Origin: Smittia aterrima
Lineage: Eukaryota > Arthropoda > Insecta > Diptera > Chironomidae
Assembly (NCBI GenBank): GCA_033063855.1
Contig: CP093831.1
Coordinates: 6,634,001 to 6,698,000 of the forward strand
Length of the DNA stretch: 64,000 nucleotides
Direction of reading: 5' to 3'
Both the position numbers and the translations under genes were made by a program. The notes beneath the pieces were generated by a model, which saw only the letters and a program-made list of their open reading frames with translations, was not told where the DNA came from and searched no databases. Shown here one piece after another: positions 11,401-21,114 of the stretch (position 1 is its first letter; each line of letters opens with the position of its first letter).

Positions 11401-13682
11401 GATACTTCATTCAACGAGGTTATGCTCTTAACATGAATCTTAACAACGCTTTATCAAGAATGCCAACTGAGAAACAAAAAGCTCCAGTCGTCGATGAAGA
11501 AGATCAACACGATGTCGGTGACTACAACGCTGAGCAAAAAATACCTGGGCGCATTTTACTCGATGTTTGGAGGCTTATGCGATCCGAAATTGCTCTGACA
11601 TCTTACACATTTGAAAACATTTGTTATCACGTTCTTCATCGAAGGTAAATTTCTTAACAAATCTCTCGTTTACTTTATTCAAACTCTTTTTCCTCGGCAG
11701 ATATCCAAAACATTCATTCAGTTTTCTAACAAATCAGTGGAACCAATCGCTTAAAATGTGGATCGTGCTGGACTATTATCATGAAAGAGCTAAGACTTTA
11801 ATTGAAATTCTGACACAACTAGATCTCATCGGAAGAACTTGCGAGCTTGCGAAGTTGTTTGGGATTCAGTTCTACGAAGTTTTATCACGAGGATCACAAT
11901 TTCGTGTAGAGTCAATGATGATCCGAATCGCAAAGAGAAGAAACTATGTTCCTGTATCGCCCAGCGTTCAACAACGAGCGCACCAGAGAGCTCCTGAGTA
12001 CATTGCTTTGATTCTCGAACCAGAGTCAAGATTTTACTCCGATCCTGTCATTGTTTTAGATTTTCAAAGTTTGTATCCTTCAATAATTATTTCGCATAAT
12101 TATTGCTTCTCAACTTGTCTTGGACGAGTCGAGCACTTAACTAAAGGCTCCAGTCAACCATTCGAGTTTGGAGCTTATCAACTAAGAGTTTCTCCTTCCA
12201 AACTTCAAAAGCTTCTTGAGCAAGATTTAGTCACAGTCTCACCTTGTGGAGTTGCCTTTGTTAAAGCAAATGTAAAGGAAGGAGTCTTGCCTCGTATGCT
12301 TCGTGAAATTCTTGATACTCGGCTGATGGTGAAGCAGTCGATGAAGATTCACAAAAATAATTCAGCTCTTCAACGTGTTTTGCATTCGCGACAGTTGGGA
12401 CTTAAATTGATTGCTAACGTCACTTACGGCTACACTGCAGCAAATTTCAGTGGACGAATGCCAGCAATCGAAGTCGGAGACAGCGTCGTTAGTAAAGGAA
12501 GAGAAACTCTTGAACGAGCAATAAAATTAGTCGAATCACACAAAGAGTGGGGCGTTCGCGTTTGTTACGGTGATACTGATTCAATGTTTGTGCTGGTTCC
12601 GGGTCGATCAAGAGAAGATGCTTTTGCAATTGGAGAGAAAATTGCAGAAGCTGTGACCAACGACAATCCTCATCCGATAAAGCTAAAGCTCGAAAAAGTT
12701 TATCAACCTTGCATCCTACAAACAAAGAAGCGATACGTTGGTTACATGTATGAGACTCCCGATCAAAAGGAGCCAATCTATGAAGCAAAAGGAATTGAAA
12801 CTGTTCGGCGGGACGGTTGTCCAGCGGCAGCAAAAATGCTTGAAAAAACTCTTAAGATTTTGTTTGAGACGTGTGATGTTAGCAAAGTAAAGGAATATGT
12901 TTGTAGACAGTTCACGAAAATCCTTTCTGGACGATGCAGCATTCAAGATCTTACTTTCGCCAAAGAGTTTCGAGGTGTGCATGGATATAAAGAACGAGCA
13001 TGCGTTCCGTCACTGACCATGGCAAGAAAATGGATGATGACCGATCCTCGAAATGAGCCAAGACGTGGCGAGAGAGTTCCTTTTGTAATTGTCAATGGAG
13101 CGCCTGGATTGCCACTGATTCGTCTTGTGAGAAGTCCAATGGAAGTTCTCGAAGATGAAAACTTCAAAATTAACTCGATTTACTACATAACTAAGGCAAT
13201 CATCCCACCCCTCAATCGATGTTTGTTGTTGATTGGTGCAAATGCTTTCGACTGGTAAGTACAAATAATAAAATTTAATATTAAATCTGAAAACTATTTC
13301 TCAAAGGTTCGCTGAGCTTCCACGTCGTCAACAGTTTATTCCTTTGATGTCGGCAGCATCATCTTCGTCAATGTCTCGTAAAGGGACCATCTCACGTTTC
13401 TTCACCACAACGACCTGTGCTACTTGTAACAATCAAACTCACCAAGCAATTTGCTTGAATTGCAAAAGCGATTCACAAAAAACTGTTTTTGAAATTACTT
13501 CAAGAATTTCGAGATTTGAACAAAAGTCTTCGTCGATCAACAAGATTTGTCAAAGTTGCTGTCGTCGAAGTTTGGAAATCGATTGCATTTCCTTAGACTG
13601 TCCGGTACTCTACGCCAAATTTAAGGCGAAGCGTGATCACAAGCAGATTGATTATTACCGCGAGATTCTCGATGAATTTTAG
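8441..13682 (+). CDS. REV3L: DNA polymerase zeta catalytic subunit (REV3)
   Basis: Four exons: 8441-8787, 8846-11644, 11701-13254, 13307-13682, consistent phases, 1691 residues. It is the B-family polymerase for error-prone translesion synthesis with REV7. The N-terminal domain shows KIVSVDYY and HGVFPYLYIP. A long acidic, Ser-rich linker follows. Around residues 585-670 are HPTPFYSNPKDV and DPPNYHNAVNWL, which resemble conserved REV3 linker motifs. The exonuclease-like domain (around 950-975) has DPDIFAGYEI. Polymerase motif A is DFQSLYPSI (D1169), motif B is KLIANVTYGYTAANFSG, and motif C is YGDTDS (D1340, D1342). The C-terminus has the CysA site (CATC...CLNC, from about 1604) and the CysB iron-sulfur site (CQSC...C...C, from about 1648). 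The start at 8441 is the first ATG in frame. It is shorter than the fly protein I recall (about 2.1 kb aa), mainly in the linker. Confidence 0.96.
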
Positions 13683-13687
13683 CAGAG

Positions 13688-13705
13688 AATAAAAGCAAGA
13701 ATAAA
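13688..13705 (+). terminator. REV3 poly(A) signals (two AATAAA)
   Basis: AATAAA occurs at 13688-13693 and 13700-13705, directly after the REV3 stop, in the 73-bp gap to the convergent helicase gene. Confidence 0.6.
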
Positions 13706-13729
13706 GTTTAAAGATGATTTAAAAATCAA

Positions 13730-13746
13730 TTTATTTCATTTTTATT
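13730..13746 (-). terminator. Pitchoune/DDX18 poly(A) signals (two AATAAA on minus strand)
   Basis: TTTATT on the plus strand at 13730-13735 and 13741-13746, just past the helicase stop codon at 13756-13758. The signals of the two convergent genes sit within 60 bp, so their 3' UTRs probably overlap. Confidence 0.5.
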
Positions 13747-13755
13747 AAGAAATTT

Positions 13756-15868
13756 TTAAATAGCTTTGTTTGCTAACTTTTTCAGCTGTTTCCGATCTTG
13801 AACATGCTTGAACTGTTTTTTGTTATCGTCCTTTTCTTTGTTCATGTTCAGGTGGTAGCCATATCCTCGGTTTCCTGGTCGTCGTTCCGGTTTCTTGAAC
13901 TTGTGCGACATTTCTGTAAAAACAAGTTTGTGTTAGTAAACATCATGGAATGTAAATCGAAGAAAAACTTACTAAGATCAACTGCTGGAGGCTGAGTGAA
14001 CCCAAAACTTTTCGCTACAAGCTGCAAATCTAATTGTGCAAGATTGAATATGGTCTTGAGTTGATGTGAGTCGTATGCGCGAATAAAAGATTTAAACGCA
14101 TCTTTTCCTGACTGGTTGAGGAAATAATTCTTTGCCATTAAACTTTCCAACTGAAATAAAAACAAAATGTTAAGTTATTTTGTATTTTACATTACAAATA
14201 TTTTCACAAACCTGAAGTTGAATATCAGAAATTTTACTCCATGAAAAGTCAAACTCGTTCAAAGGCACCTTAGCTTGCTTCAAGTATCGAAGGAATCCGA
14301 GTTCCTCTGGCCGCAAAATCATTAGAGCATGTCCCGAGCTACCTTCACCTCGTGCCGTTCTTCCAACTCTATGAATGTACTCTTTAGGATCATCTGGCGG
14401 ATCATACTGAACAATCCAATCGACAGATGGAATGTCGAGACCACGAGCAGCAACATCTGTACAGAGCAAGATTCCAGTTTCAGCATTGCAGAATTGGAAG
14501 AAAGTTGTGGTTCGTTTCGCTTGCTTTTGCTTTCCATGAATTGATGTCACAGGAAGATCAATGTAATTGAAAAGTTCATGATGGTACTTGACGGAGAGAC
14601 ATGACGAGAAGAATACCATGACCTTCTTCTTTCGGTTTTTCTTCAAGAATGTGAATAGAACGAGAAGTCTCTTGTCAGAAGGACAAACAATGTAACCTTG
14701 TTCAAGACCATCAACAGTTGCATCTTCTTTGTGATCATCAACTCCAACGTAAATCGGTTCTTTCTTCAACGCAAGCTTACTCAAAGCTTCTGTCTTCTCT
14801 GTTTGAGTTGCGGAGAACAACATTGTCTGTCGTCTCTTGGGCAGCAAGTTAATAATCTGTTTCATATCTTCTTCGAATCCAATTTCTAGAATTCGATCGA
14901 CTTCATCAATAACTACAGTTTGAAGATTTTTGTAGAGGAAGTCAGGAGTGTTTTGCAAATGATCTAGCAAACGTCCCGGCGTAGCTACAATGATGTTTAA
15001 TCCTTTTGCTAGTTTCTCGCACTCAATCTGACGATTGGCACCTCCCATTAAAAGTCCATAAGTTTGATGATGATGTCCATCCATCAGTTCTTTCAACACT
15101 CCAAATGTTTGCATTGAAAGTTCTCGAGTTGGTGAAATGATGACGGCTCCAGCGCCATTACGTGGCATGAACTTTAGTTTATGAATTAACTCAACAACTG
15201 GTATAAGGAACGCGAGCTAAAAAGATTGAAATATTTAAGTAATCCTTGTTTCACGCGAGTTTTAAATTCTTACCGTTTTTCCTGAACCCGTTCTCGCTGC
15301 TCCTACTAAATCACGACCTTCAAGGAGAGGAGGAATGGCTCTTGCTTGAATCTCTGTCATCTTCTCAAATCCCATCTCGCTGACAGCGTTGAGTGTCGCA
15401 TCTGAAACTCTTCCGCGTAATGATTCGAAGCTGTTGTCCCCAAGCAATGCTTCAAGTGCAGTAGCACTGCCAGGCACTAAAACAAACATCAAAAAGTTGG
15501 TAAATTGTCATCATTCAAAACGCATCTGACTTACATTCTGTTTCTTGTTCCTCGTCTTCATCTTCCATTGAAACGTCTTCATCTTCGCTCGTTGGCTCCA
15601 CTGCTTTCTTTTGCTTTTTCTTTTTTTTCTTGACGCTCTTCTCTGGTTTTTCAATCAGAGCTCGTTTAGGAGCTTTGACTCCTTTTCCATTAATTCCATT
15701 TGAGTGAACTGAAATTAAAATATTTAAGCAAATCTTGTTTCACACGAGGTATAACTTCTTACCTTCATTTCCATCAGTTTTCGCCTTTATCACCTTGTCA
15801 TTCAACTTCTTCTTGATCTTCTCACGTTTGGCAATCTTATCCATTAAAATTTTCTCTCGATTCTTCAT
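13756..15868 (-). CDS. pit: DEAD-box RNA helicase, pitchoune/DDX18
   Basis: Six exons: 15763-15868, 15535-15708, 15274-15476, 14212-15216, 13973-14150, 13756-13913, phases consistent, 607 residues. DDX18/pitchoune is a nucleolar helicase needed for 60S ribosome biogenesis and growth. The N-terminus is highly charged with a Lys run and an acidic stretch. Core motifs in order: Q-motif region (GFEKMTEIQ), motif I AARTGSGKT (residues 153-161), PTRELSMQ, TPGRLLDH, motif II DEVD (265-268; Val instead of the usual Ala), SATQ, TDVAARGLDIP and HRVGRTARG. The C-terminal extension (LMAKNYFLNQSGKDAF...) matches the DUF4217 region typical of this subfamily and ends in a basic tail. The gene is slightly shorter than fly and human orthologs. 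Introns 1 and 3 are homologous to each other. Confidence 0.95.
15217..15273 (-). repeat. pit intron 3, copy B of a duplicated intron
   Basis: 57-nt GT-AG intron, phase 0. Homologous to intron 1 from donor to acceptor, whereas the flanking exon bases (ACG/CTC here, GAAG/TTC there) do not match. Confidence 0.8.
15709..15762 (-). repeat. pit intron 1, copy A of a duplicated intron
   Basis: 54-nt GT-AG intron, phase 1. It matches intron 3 (15217-15273) at about 45 of 54 aligned positions with one 3-nt gap, sharing the runs GTAAGAA, GTGAAACAAG and CTTAAATATTT in the same order and orientation. Confidence 0.8.
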
Positions 15869-16295
15869 GATTTCGACACTTATTTAAGAAATTATTTTAT
15901 TTTGTTTTCACTCCGAACATGTGAAACTATCGGTTCAAACCGAGGTTCAAAATCATTACAACAGTTCAAATATTTTTAAAAATTGGCGGGAGAATATTTA
16001 AAATGGTAAAAGAATTCTGAAATTTCTCGCAATCCAGCGAACAAATTTTTACGTTGAATTAGTTTTATTATCTTTTTCTGATCGCTAGCTAACAAGTCTT
16101 GTCGATGAATTTGTAACTCATTCTTCATTGATCAAATAATCGTTTTGAGCAATTTCGCTATAAACGAATAATTTTTTCTTTAAACTTATTTCACGATTCC
16201 TTTTACATGATCACTCTAATCTCGTGGAAAGAGACGTCCGACATCAGTTTGATAAATCGACTTTAAAATTTAAACTAATAACGTCTAAAGCTCTT
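15869..16295. other. Spacer between pit 5' end and glucosidase II 3' end
   Basis: No exon. Contains the pit promoter and 5' UTR and, at 16064-16069, a minus-strand AATAAA that could end the upstream glucosidase transcript. A short palindrome CGGTTCAAACCG lies near 15941. Confidence 0.5.
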
Positions 16296-19217
16296 TCAGA
16301 AATGCAGCGTTATCGACCACTTGTCCATCATGCTGACTCCTGGCTTTCTGATGGTAAATGAAGCTTTTGAACCATCAATAATCTCCAGAGGAGTTGAATT
16401 GTTGTCAGATGTTCTTAAAGTAGCGCTAGCTGGGATTTTATCTAATCCAACGATGATGACACGTTCGAGCCATGTTTTTGTTACAAACTTAGCAGACTCG
16501 TCAATGAATCTACAAAAAGATTTTTTTTAGATAAAAAGAGAACCGAACAAGCATTTGATATTGTCTTACCTGCTTGATAACACGCCATCCTTAAACTCGA
16601 ATTCCAAATACAAGTATTTGCCTTGTCGATATTCAAAGCTCTTCTCGTCATCAATGTAAAGTGTTCCCTTAGCTTGTTTGTTACTATTGACCGCTACGAT
16701 CAAAGTGTATGGATCATCGTGCATGAGAACTGCTGAACGTCGAATTCTTTCTTTCTTCGGCATGATTGTTCCTCCTCGTTGATAAACTGGAATCTTGTTT
16801 GGAGTGACCGGAACTGATTCAATACCAACTCGTTCAATCTTGCGATGATCGTCAATATCGTACCAAATGTCGGCTTGCTTATCTCCATTCTTCGATGGGA
16901 AGTAAACATCAACCTTGCTTACTCCCTTTTGCATAACAGGTCGAACCAAAAGCTTGTCACTTAACATGTATTCGTTATCCAAAGCGTATGCGTCCTTATC
17001 GAGTGGATATTGTGTAAGAAGTGGTCGCATGATAGGCAAACCTGAACGTTCATGCTCGTAGAACATTGTGTACCACAACGGCAAGAACGAGTAGCGTTTA
17101 CGAATTGCATCACGAATGATTAGTTTGACATCTTCAGAGAATAACCATGGCTCACGACGTTTCGTGTCAATATGTGCATGCGACCTGAAGAATGGTTGGA
17201 ATGCTCCAGCTTGATACCATCTGTAGAAAAGTTCAGCTTCAGGATTGCCGAAGAATCCACCAACGTCAGCTCCACAGAATGAAATTCCACTTACAGAGAG
17301 CGATAAGCACATTGGAATTGAAGCTTCGAGATGCGACCACTCAGCAGCATTGTCTCCAGTCCAAACAGCAGCGTATCTTTGAGTTCCTGAGAAGTGAGCT
17401 CGTGTAAGGATGAAAGGACGCAAAGCTCCGTTCGCACGACGAACCATTCCATCATAAGTTCCAACTAACTGCATCTGTCCATACAAATTGTGAACATCAC
17501 GATGCTCCCATCCACCAAAGTGAAGGTTGTCTTTAAGCATTGTTATTTCAGGGCCGTTGAAAACACTTGGTTCATTCATGTCGTTCCAGATTCCAGAGTC
17601 GATTGCGTTTTCTTTGAAATTTTCCATCAAATATTGATCAGCGTAGTATTTACGAATTTCTGGGTTGAAGAAATCTGGGTAACTAGCAGATCCAGGCCAG
17701 CACCAACCTTCATAATCTTTTCCGTCTTTATTTTTGATGTAGTAGCCTTTGTCAGTGCAGTCATTATGGAAGAAATAATTCCCATCTCGTTTAATATGTG
17801 GATCGATGATGAAAGTTAAGTGACGACCGATTGCGCTGAGGTTCGCCATCATCTCAACAGGATGAGGGAATTTCTGATGATCCCAAGTGAAATATTTCTT
17901 AGAGTCTGTGTATTCGATATCAAGCCACATCGTGTCCATTGGAATGTCGTGTTCATCAAACTTAGCAGCAACTTGTGCAACATCTTGTTCATCATTATAA
18001 TTCCAACGGCATTGGTGATAGCCCACAGCGAACATTTGAGGAAGATTTCCATTTCCAGTGAGTTCAGTGTATTGACGGAATGTGTCGGTAGGAGTTGGTC
18101 CGAGTAGAATAAAGACATCAATGATTCCTGATTCAGACATGAAGTGAGCTGATGGTGGGTCCACTTGACGAGATCCAGCGACAAAATTCACAATCGATGA
18201 CATCACGTTTTGCTCAGCGGCGGTTCCAGCGATATCAACCCAAGTTTCAGCAGCGTTTTGCCAGAAGACTCCAGAAGAAGAAGACGCTCCGTGTCCGTAG
18301 ATAACTGGAACTGATCCATACAAAGCCATTGTGCTTGACAATTCATACTCGAAAACATCCAAGTTATACAATCGGTAAGGCTCGCCACCTGCTGTAGGTT
18401 TAAGTGCGAACGAGTCAGCGTGTTCTGGGATACCAAAGAGAATGTTTGCTTGATGGAATGTAAAGTCTAGAGCAACTGCTGATGGACCATTAGGTTTCGA
18501 GTCATGATGTCCTTTGAAATTTTCTTCCCACGCTCCTGGATCATCTTCTGGTGGATCAATATTCTGATCTTCGCCCTCTGCAGCTTGTTCTTCATGATTT
18601 GGCTCAGGTTTCTTTCGCAAGTGCTCAAAGTTCATTAAACCACGAGAGTTGACTGATGTAACAAGAGTGTCTCGCTGATAGAAATCAATTTTGAAAGGAG
18701 CAATCGTGATCACAGCTTTATTTCCTCCTGAAGTGATGACGATTTCAGAAGATGTTGAGGTAACTTTAATAGATTCATAGGTCGGATCTTTGTGCAAAGC
18801 ATCAGTCACTCGATATCGAGCTTTAAGTGGAGTCTTCTCATCAATCTCGAAGTGGAAAGTGTTGCCCTAGAAACGAAAAATGAGTAACACAAATCAAAAA
18901 CAGAATTTCAATATTCACCTTTAGTCCTTCAAGCTTCAGTACAAAAACATGTTGATTCTCTTTGTTTACAATGTCAGCAGTGATGTGGTTAGCATACGTA
19001 TTTAGTGTATTTGGAATTATCTCGTAAGGAGAATTGCCGGGTTGCACTTTACGGCAACGACTAAAAAGAAAATAAAGTTAGATATTGATCGCTGACTGAA
19101 CCAGGAATTAACTCACCGACAAAAACTGCTCTGATCACAGGATTTAAAGTTATTTTTGTCAACAGCCAGAGTGCTGACGATCAGCGCCAGCATAAATGTT
19201 GATAACAGCCGCGTCAT
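16296..19217 (-). CDS. GCS2alpha: Glucosidase II alpha subunit (neutral alpha-glucosidase AB, GH31)
   Basis: Four exons: 19117-19217, 18919-19060, 16570-18866, 16296-16509, all in phase, 917 residues, essentially the family length. In the ER lumen the enzyme trims the two inner glucoses from N-glycans, which sets glycoproteins into and out of the calnexin cycle. The N-terminus is a signal peptide (MTRLLSTFMLALIVSTLA) followed by the family block NNFKSCDQSSFCR. The GH31 nucleophile motif is GIWNDMNEPSVF (D510), the acid/base motif AVWTGDNAAEW (D586), with GADVGGFFGNP downstream. The C-terminus (TIRKPGVSMMDKWSITLHF) matches the usual ending and lacks a KDEL signal, as expected for a subunit held by the beta subunit. 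It is divergent from cardiolipin synthase. Confidence 0.96.
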
Positions 19218-19842
19218 TGTTCTCTATTCACATAAAAATGATGTGGCCTTTATTAGATTCTAAGTTTTTAGCCATTCGCAAGATATTCGCGTAATTGTTT
19301 GTTCAAACAACAAGTCGAGTGAGCCAAATAATTCACGAAAGAATTAGTTTTAATTCAGAAACATACTAATTTTGTTCATTAAATTGAGAAAATCTTTGCA
19401 AAATAATTATTTGCGTTTTAAGAAAATCTAAAACTTTATCGACCTTACCAACCTTTTAGAAAGATGCAACAACGAGTTAATCACTTTCTTAATACAGTTT
19501 TAAGCTTCAATTTATCCTTTTTACTTGTGCACTTTAAACTTTAAATTGCCGAATAATTCCCAAAATTATGCAACTTGGAATTGCGAAAATTTTGAAAAGC
19601 GCTTCAGTCGAAAAAAAAACATTTCAAAGTCACATTTAATTTTCTGAAAATGACTCTTCTATGTTACTAGAAGATGTCAAACAAGTTTAAAGTCCTCAAG
19701 TTAAGGAATACATTTCGCATTTCGTCCGTTTATAACTAAAAACTTAAATCGAGTTGGAGTTAGTGATCAAATTTATGAAAACAAATGATCGTCAATGATT
19801 ACTCAATCTTATTTTCTATTTTTAGACATAAGTTTAACAACA
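19218..19842. promoter_or_regulatory. Divergent spacer between glucosidase II and cardiolipin synthase
   Basis: AT-rich 625-bp interval with both 5' UTRs. A polypyrimidine-AG (CTATTTTTAG) ending at about 19824 looks like a splice acceptor, so cardiolipin synthase may have a 5' UTR intron. No core promoter motif is identified. Confidence 0.45.
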
Positions 19843-20922
19843 ATGATTCCAGCAAGATTCCTTTGTTGCTCAAGCCATCTTCAAGCGCTGGTGAGGACTT
19901 CAACAAAGTTCAGCAAATTAAATCATGTGACAGTTCGGAGAAATATTGATCGACACGTTGCGGTGTCTTCATCTTTTTATTGCACGCAAGTGAAGAAGAA
20001 TAACTTTGCAATCAAGACGGTGAAGGGGTCTGAGCTTTTACAAGAAGCTTTGGAAAAAAAGACTCAGCAGCTGCAAGAGAAGAAACAACAGATTCAAGAA
20101 AACATTCGCGATACAAGAACAAAGGTTCGTGAGAGAGTTGAAGAAGCTAAAGTTGACTTTGCCAACAAAACCGTCAAGAAAACAGAACTTTTACAAGAAG
20201 CGATAGTCAAGAAAAGGCAACAGATTCATGAAAGGACACAACAAATACAGGAAAACATCCGCGATACAAGAACAAAGGTTCGCGAGAAAGTCGAGGAGGT
20301 GATCGAGCGCGAGAACATCTTCACAATTCCTAACGCGCTTTGTATCGGTCGCATAGCAATGTCGCCTTACCTCGGCTATGTGATTATTCAAGGGGAATTC
20401 CCATTAGCAGTTGGATTGATGGTCGCAGCTGGTTTAACTGACTTTGCTGATGGTTACATTGCAAGAAACTTTAAAGGACAAATGTCAAAGTTTGGGTCAT
20501 TCCTGGATCCACTTGCTGACAAATGTTTAATGGCAACGCTGGTCGTTTCCCTCGGATATTGTAATTTAATGCCACTGTGGCTTGCGTCGATGATCTTATT
20601 CAGAGACGTATTTTTAATTGCTGCCGCCTTCGTCATTCGTTACAAGAGTCTACCAGAGACACATCGCACCTTAGCTCAATATTTCGACGCATCGCATGTC
20701 ACAGCTCAACTTGCGCCAACGTTCATCAGTAAAGTCAACACTGGCGTTCAGTTATTTGCAGTTGCAGCATCGCTCGGTGCTCCTGTGTGGGAATATATCG
20801 ATCATCCTGCACTTCATGGTCTCTGGTATTTGACAGGAGCAACAACTCTTGCCGCTGCTGTCAGTTACATGGTGAAGAAGGATACCTACACTTACCTCCG
20901 ACGCGAAATGAAACGAAAGTAA
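19843..20922 (+). CDS. CLS: Cardiolipin synthase (CRLS1-type, mitochondrial)
   Basis: This enzyme joins CDP-diacylglycerol and phosphatidylglycerol to make cardiolipin in the mitochondrial inner membrane. From the ATG at 19843 the protein has 359 residues; an upstream in-frame ATG at 19795 would add 16 but probably lies within a 5' intron, and 19843 has a better CAACAATG context. The N-terminus is basic and Arg/Ser/Cys-rich, consistent with a targeting peptide. A charged coiled-coil made of two tandem 51-residue repeats follows, then ENIFTIPNALCIGRI and the CDP-alcohol phosphatidyltransferase signature: DFADGYIAR, then GSFLDPLAD, with all four Asp in place. Several hydrophobic segments complete the membrane domain. 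There are no introns in the coding part. The duplicated coiled coil is unusual for this family as I know it. Confidence 0.93.
   Translation: MIPARFLCCSSHLQALVRTSTKFSKLNHVTVRRNIDRHVAVSSSFYCTQVKKNNFAIKTVKGSELLQEALEKKTQQLQEKKQQIQENIRDTRTKVRERVEEAKVDFANKTVKKTELLQEAIVKKRQQIHERTQQIQENIRDTRTKVREKVEEVIERENIFTIPNALCIGRIAMSPYLGYVIIQGEFPLAVGLMVAAGLTDFADGYIARNFKGQMSKFGSFLDPLADKCLMATLVVSLGYCNLMPLWLASMILFRDVFLIAAAFVIRYKSLPETHRTLAQYFDASHVTAQLAPTFISKVNTGVQLFAVAASLGAPVWEYIDHPALHGLWYLTGATTLAAAVSYMVKKDTYTYLRREMKRK
20005..20310 (+). repeat. Two 153-bp tandem repeats encoding a coiled coil in cardiolipin synthase
   Basis: Unit 1 (20005-20157) and unit 2 (20158-20310) encode 51-residue units starting FAIKTVK and FANKTVK. 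They are identical at about 36 of 51 residues, including an exact QENIRDTRTKVRE block; the DNA of that block is nearly identical as well. Confidence 0.9.
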
Positions 20923-20996
20923 TTCAATTCAAACAAAGTGTTCAACAAAACGGATTGGCCTGTTCCTTAACAAAAAACGAAATTGTTGGACAGGGG

Positions 20997-21014
20997 AATA
21001 AAGAAATGTTTATT
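20997..21014. terminator. Back-to-back poly(A) signals of cardiolipin synthase (+) and tektin (-)
   Basis: AATAAA on the plus strand at 20997-21002 and TTTATT (minus-strand AATAAA) at 21009-21014. The convergent transcripts should therefore overlap slightly in their 3' UTRs. Confidence 0.55.
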
Positions 21015-21114
21015 GGATCAATTGGAAGCAATACACATTGAAACTGAATTTTAACTTTTCGACATATTGTTCTAGAGTTCTAAACAATGAATTGTGCAAT
21101 CTAATATTTGAACT

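Noticed and set aside
17490..18107. Plus-strand ORFs of 95-109 codons
   Set aside because: Antisense shadows of the glucosidase II catalytic exon.
19795..19842. Upstream start for cardiolipin synthase
   Set aside because: In frame, but it precedes a strong acceptor-like CTATTTTTAG, and the added residues are hydrophobic rather than a typical targeting peptide; kept only as an alternative.
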